In this document: positions 6,365 to 9,442 of the stretch, in pieces
How the letters are laid out: each line of letters opens with the position of its first letter
Numbering within the stretch: position 1 is the first letter of the stretch
From: an uncultured Spirochaetales bacterium
Lineage (GTDB): Bacteria > Spirochaetota > Spirochaetia > Sphaerochaetales > Sphaerochaetaceae
Assembly (NCBI GenBank): GCA_934276695.1
Contig: CAKQTF010000030.1
Span: forward strand, 1-9,442
Direction: 5' to 3'
DNA length: 9,442 nucleotides
The notes under the pieces: model-generated
Databases searched by the model: none
What the model was told of the DNA's origin: nothing
What the model saw: only the letters and a program-made list of their open reading frames with translations
Position numbers and translations under genes: made by a program

Positions 6365-6400
6365 TCCTCTTTATGCAAAGGCATGGAGAGGATTTTCTTT
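6365..6400 (+). terminator. Rho-independent terminator of the ankyrin gene
   Basis: CCTCTTTATGC (6366-6376) pairs with GCATGGAGAGG (6381-6391) through 11 consecutive pairs, two of them U-G, around an AAAG loop. T6365-A6392 adds one more pair, and TTTTCTTT (6393-6400) follows. It begins 27 bp after the ankyrin stop and ends 21 bp before the glucosidase ATG. Confidence 0.82.
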
Positions 6401-6403
6401 ATC

Positions 6404-6412
6404 TGGTAAACT
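6404..6412 (+). promoter_or_regulatory. Predicted extended -10 promoter of the glucosidase gene
   Basis: TGG-TAAACT (hexamer 6407-6412, 4 of 6 matches, with extended TG) lies 9 nt before ATG 6422. It is squeezed between the ankyrin terminator and the start codon. No good -35 is seen. The predicted leader is 0-3 nt. Confidence 0.42.
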
Positions 6413-6421
6413 CAGATCATT

Positions 6422-8068
6422 ATGAGCGATCTGATAATCAAAAGAGACAGCAAGGACTGGTATAAGGATCTGATTGTATATCAGATATATCCGAAGAGCT
6501 TCATGGATTCCAATGGTGATGGGATCGGTGATCTTAAGGGGATAATCTCCAGGCTTCCATATCTGAAGAGCCTTGGAATAAATGCAATATGGCTCTCCCC
6601 TATATACAGGTCACCTTTTGTGGATAATGGATATGACATCTCGGACTATATGGACATAGATCCAAGGTTCGGGACAATGGATGATTTCAGGGAATATCTC
6701 AGAAGATGCCATGAACTCGGTATCTACGTCATTATGGATCTGGTTGTGAACCATACATCCGATCAGCATAAATGGTTTCTTGAATCATCCTCATCAAAGG
6801 ATAATCCGTATAGCGATTACTATATCTGGAGGGACGAGCCTAATAACTGGGCAGCCTCATTCGGCGGAAGTGCATGGACTTATTCTGAGAAGAGGGGACA
6901 GTACTATCTTCATCTGTTCTCTGAAGGGCAGCCTGATCTCAACTGGAAGTGCGAGAAGGTTCAGAAGGAGATATTCTCGATGATCAGATGGTGGTGTGAC
7001 CTCGGAGTGGATGGCTTCAGAGTAGACGCAATAAGCTATCTTGAGAAGGCTGATTTCTCATATTCACCGAATCCAGTGGATGTAAGCGGCTATGCATTCG
7101 CTTTCGATATCAACAGCAACAGGCCTGGCACCCATCATATGATCCACAGGATGAGGACAGAGGTGTTTGATCAGTATAATGTGATGTCTGTCGGCGAAGT
7201 CTGCTGCAATAGCATGCAGGATCATTTTGATTACTGCAGTGATTCCCGTAAGGAATTCAATATGGCAATTCCATTTGTTCCGCCTATTGTTGAGATTGAG
7301 TCATGGTCGCCTCTTAATATGAAGAGAGCTATAAAGGACAGCTACAGCATCCTTCAGAGTGATGGATGGTGGGCAAGGTTCTTAAGCAATCATGATAAGC
7401 CAAGACAGGTGTCGCTCTATGGCAATGATAAAGAGTACAGAGCTCAGTCTGCTAAGATGCTTGCTGCAATAACGCAGCTTCTGCCAGGCACTCCATTCAT
7501 TTTCCAGGGAGAGGAGCTTGGAATGGCGAATGTCTATTATGATTCGATTGATGACTATGATGATCTAGATACTAAGAACATATACAATCTTGAGATTCTG
7601 AAAGGAAAGAGCGGAGAGGATGCGCTTCATTATGCCCAGTCTGTATCGAGGGATAATGCACGCTCTCCTATGCAGTGGTCAGATTCAGCTAATGCAGGAT
7701 TCTCAGAAGGCAGGCCATGGCTTGGCGTGAATCCTGATTATAAGATGGTGAATGCAGCGTCTGAAGAGCAGGATCCAACATCTGTTCTCTCATTCTATAA
7801 AGCACTGATCAGCCTGAGAAAGGGCAGTGAGACAATCAGAAGAGGAAAGTTTGAATTCATTGAAGAGAATTCACCTGTGCTGTTCTGTTACAGGCGCTAT
7901 GATGACCAGGATGAGTATATCATCATCTCTGATTTCTCTGACCATGATGCAGTCTGCTCCATTGATATATCCGGCTATGAGGCAGTCCTGAAGAACTATG
8001 ATAAGGATTACAGTGATAGGATCACTGAGCTATCACCGTATGAGGTGGTTGTGCTGAAGAGGCTCTGA
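6422..8068 (+). CDS. GH13 alpha-glucosidase (oligo-1,6-glucosidase/maltase-like)
   Basis: Cytosolic alpha-amylase-superfamily exo-glucosidase that releases glucose from the non-reducing end of short alpha-glucans. 548 residues, usual for the family, with no signal peptide. Seen in order: VYQIYPKSF (19-27); the Ca-type loop DSNGDGIGD (29-37); region I DLVVNH (106-111); region V QPDLN (170-174), typical of GH13_31-like enzymes; region II GFRVDAI with nucleophile D202; region III GEV with acid/base E259; region IV SNHD with transition-state stabiliser D325. A beta-rich domain C follows from about residue 460. The residue after the nucleophile is Ala203; in characterised relatives Val there goes with alpha-1,6 activity and Ala/Thr with alpha-1,4, so maltose-type substrates are inferred. 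Trehalose-6-phosphate hydrolase is a less likely alternative. No sugar transporter or regulator is adjacent. No Shine-Dalgarno precedes the ATG, and no alternative in-frame ATG start is evident nearby. Confidence 0.93.
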   Translation: MSDLIIKRDSKDWYKDLIVYQIYPKSFMDSNGDGIGDLKGIISRLPYLKSLGINAIWLSPIYRSPFVDNGYDISDYMDIDPRFGTMDDFREYLRRCHELGIYVIMDLVVNHTSDQHKWFLESSSSKDNPYSDYYIWRDEPNNWAASFGGSAWTYSEKRGQYYLHLFSEGQPDLNWKCEKVQKEIFSMIRWWCDLGVDGFRVDAISYLEKADFSYSPNPVDVSGYAFAFDINSNRPGTHHMIHRMRTEVFDQYNVMSVGEVCCNSMQDHFDYCSDSRKEFNMAIPFVPPIVEIESWSPLNMKRAIKDSYSILQSDGWWARFLSNHDKPRQVSLYGNDKEYRAQSAKMLAAITQLLPGTPFIFQGEELGMANVYYDSIDDYDDLDTKNIYNLEILKGKSGEDALHYAQSVSRDNARSPMQWSDSANAGFSEGRPWLGVNPDYKMVNAASEEQDPTSVLSFYKALISLRKGSETIRRGKFEFIEENSPVLFCYRRYDDQDEYIIISDFSDHDAVCSIDISGYEAVLKNYDKDYSDRITELSPYEVVVLKRL

Positions 8069-8129
8069 TGCCATTCTCATTATCATAAGAATATGCTTCT
8101 GTCTCTGCTGACAGCATCCGGAACTGAAA

Positions 8130-8158
8130 AGGCCTTCCAGAATCTGGCTGGAAGGCCT
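8130..8158. terminator. Bidirectional terminator between the glucosidase gene and proS
   Basis: AGGCCTTCCAG (8130-8140) and CTGGAAGGCCT (8148-8158) form a perfect 11-bp stem with a 7-nt loop. On the minus strand the stem is followed by a TTTT run (complement of the A run at 8127-8130), serving proS. On the plus strand the tail CTCTTCTC is pyrimidine-rich but T-poor, so it may be less efficient for the glucosidase transcript. The 112-bp gap shows no gene. Confidence 0.85.
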
Positions 8159-8180
8159 CTTCTCATCGATCTGAATGGAA

Positions 8181-9442
8181 TCAGCAGAGTTCTTTTTCAA
8201 CTATATTGTCGTCGATCTTCTTCTGCTCTTTAGCTATCTCTTTCCTGATCTCATCTGCAAGATCCTCAATCAGATAGCTTGTTTCCTCTCCTGTGCTTCT
8301 GTACTTGACTTCTGCTTTGCCTTCCTTGTAGCTCCTGTTTCCAAGTGTTATGCGGATAGGGATTCCGATCAGATCAGCATCTGCGAACTTGACTCCTGCT
8401 GTTTCCTTTCTGTCATCAAATAGAACCTCTATCCCTGCCTTTGTAAGATCCTCGTAGATTCCATCTGCGACAGATGCATCCTTAAGCAGCGAGATCAGAT
8501 GCACCTGATATGGTGCAACAGAGATTGGCAGGCACAGTCCCTTCTCATCGTTGTATTCCTCAGCGAGGCATGCCAAGAGCCTTCCGATTCCGATTCCATA
8601 AGAGCCCATGATCACCGGCTCCTGATGGCCTTCCTCATCCTGGTATGTGCAGTTCATAGCCTCACTGTACCTTGTTCCTAGCTGGAAGATGTTTCCGACC
8701 TCAACGCCTTTTGATACAGATAGCGGATGGCCGCACTTCGGGCAGAGGAAGCCGTCTCGTGCTGATGCTATATCTGCAATCAGACCTGTATAATCCCTGC
8801 CATAGTTTGTATTAAGATAGTGGTAGCCTTCCTCATTTGCTCCTGCGACAAAGTTGTTTGACTTTGCGACAGAGTCATCGATGACTGCGATGAAATTGCC
8901 TTCAGCTCCGATCGGGGATGCAAATCCCGGAACCATTCTGCATGCTCTGATCTCCTCTTCATGTGCAGGGCGGAGGGCATTTGCCTTCACTGCATTGGAA
9001 AGCTTTGATTCCTCGACTTCCATATCGCCTCTGATGATCGCAACGATCAGCTTATCCTCTTCCTCTCCGTTCTTGTCATTGATGAATGTGCCGACCATGA
9101 ATACGGCTTTTGCCATTCTGTCCTTGCTGATCTTAAGGAATTCTGCGAGATCTTCGATTGTCTTCGCATTCGGAGTGTATACCTTCTCAAGAGGCTTCTC
9201 TGCTTCTGTGAAATATTCCTTTCTGAATGCTGCAACCTGCCTGTTTGCAGTATATCCGCACTCAGGGCATGTGATTATCGTATCCTCGCCGATAGGGGAG
9301 AGGTACATGTATTCATGTGAAACCTTTCCTCCCATCATTCCTGTGTCAGCACCTACGGCAATCACAGGAAGGCCGCAGCGTGAATAGATCCTGAAGTATG
9401 CTTTGTAATGAGCCCTGTAGACCTTATCGAGCCCTTCCCAGT
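8181..9442 (-). CDS. proS: Prolyl-tRNA synthetase, bacterial (INS-containing) type, N-terminus beyond the window
   Basis: Class II aminoacyl-tRNA synthetase that charges tRNA-Pro; cytosolic. The frame stays open to the right edge, giving 419 C-terminal residues (E. coli ProRS is 572), so the start, motif 1 and part of motif 2 lie outside. Fragment order: catalytic segment DTGMMGGKVSHEYM (32-45); the INS editing domain from about 83 to 230 with TPNAK (K93, matching E. coli K279) and GYHYL (H207, matching E. coli H369), expected to hydrolyse mischarged Ala-tRNA-Pro; return to the catalytic core at GVEVGNIFQLGTRYSEAM; motif 3 GSYGIGIGR (279-287); then the anticodon-binding domain with GIEVLFDDR and a charged tail longer than in E. 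coli. CPECG (58-62) and CPKCG (233-237) flank the INS domain and could bind zinc. No frameshift is seen. Confidence 0.97.
   Translation of the reverse strand, partial: WEGLDKVYRAHYKAYFRIYSRCGLPVIAVGADTGMMGGKVSHEYMYLSPIGEDTIITCPECGYTANRQVAAFRKEYFTEAEKPLEKVYTPNAKTIEDLAEFLKISKDRMAKAVFMVGTFINDKNGEEEDKLIVAIIRGDMEVEESKLSNAVKANALRPAHEEEIRACRMVPGFASPIGAEGNFIAVIDDSVAKSNNFVAGANEEGYHYLNTNYGRDYTGLIADIASARDGFLCPKCGHPLSVSKGVEVGNIFQLGTRYSEAMNCTYQDEEGHQEPVIMGSYGIGIGRLLACLAEEYNDEKGLCLPISVAPYQVHLISLLKDASVADGIYEDLTKAGIEVLFDDRKETAGVKFADADLIGIPIRITLGNRSYKEGKAEVKYRSTGEETSYLIEDLADEIRKEIAKEQKKIDDNIVEKELC

Noticed and set aside
6229..6465. 78-codon open frame bridging the ankyrin gene and the glucosidase gene
   Set aside because: It crosses the ankyrin terminator, overlaps both real genes in another frame, and shows no coding signature.
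8854..9387. 177-codon open frame antisense to proS
   Set aside because: It mirrors a conserved proS segment. Its Ser/Ala/Ile-rich translation is the usual antisense shadow, with no start signals or recognisable motif.
1..9442. Search for CRISPR repeats, transposon ends, integrase/att sites, tRNA genes and a replication origin
   Set aside because: No repeated spacer pattern, transposase-like protein, tRNA cloverleaf or DnaA-box cluster was found by reading; the intergenic spaces are all under 190 bp and accounted for.

Overview
The window carries eight protein-coding genes, mostly housekeeping or metabolic, packed tightly on both strands with no mobile element, tRNA, rRNA, CRISPR array or phage gene that I can see. 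Base composition is moderate (roughly mid-40s % GC by eye). Leucine codons are almost all CTN, with TTA and TTG rare, and arginine is largely AGG/AGA. From memory, the HtpG, ProRS, ADA and PutP sequences look like those of spirochaetes (Treponema/Sphaerochaeta-like). No search was run, so that assignment is moderate to low confidence.

Layout, left to right: the 3' five-sixths of htpG (Hsp90 chaperone, +) ends in a strong Rho-independent terminator. putP (Na+/proline symporter, +) follows with its own extended -10 promoter and a perfect Shine-Dalgarno. putP converges on rlmE (23S rRNA 2'-O-methyltransferase, -), their stop codons overlapping by 4 bp. rlmE is divergent from a rhomboid intramembrane protease gene (+), with 76 bp between the start codons. 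The rhomboid gene converges on an adenosine deaminase gene (add, -), and their ends share an 8-bp perfect palindrome holding both stops. An AT-rich intergenic region of 185 bp separates add from a small ankyrin-repeat gene (+), which ends in its own terminator. A GH13 alpha-glucosidase (+) begins only 21 bp after that terminator. Finally proS (prolyl-tRNA synthetase, -) converges on the glucosidase across a bidirectional terminator and runs off the right edge.

The genes do not form one pathway; nearly every one appears to be its own transcription unit. The strongest non-textbook signal is in translation initiation. Four of the six visible starts (rlmE, rhomboid, add, glucosidase) have no Shine-Dalgarno, and a sigma70-type -10 element lies 6 or 9 nt before the ATG, which predicts leaderless or nearly leaderless mRNAs. 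The other two (putP, ankyrin) have textbook SD sequences. I found no convincing novel defence, mobile or biosynthetic system here.
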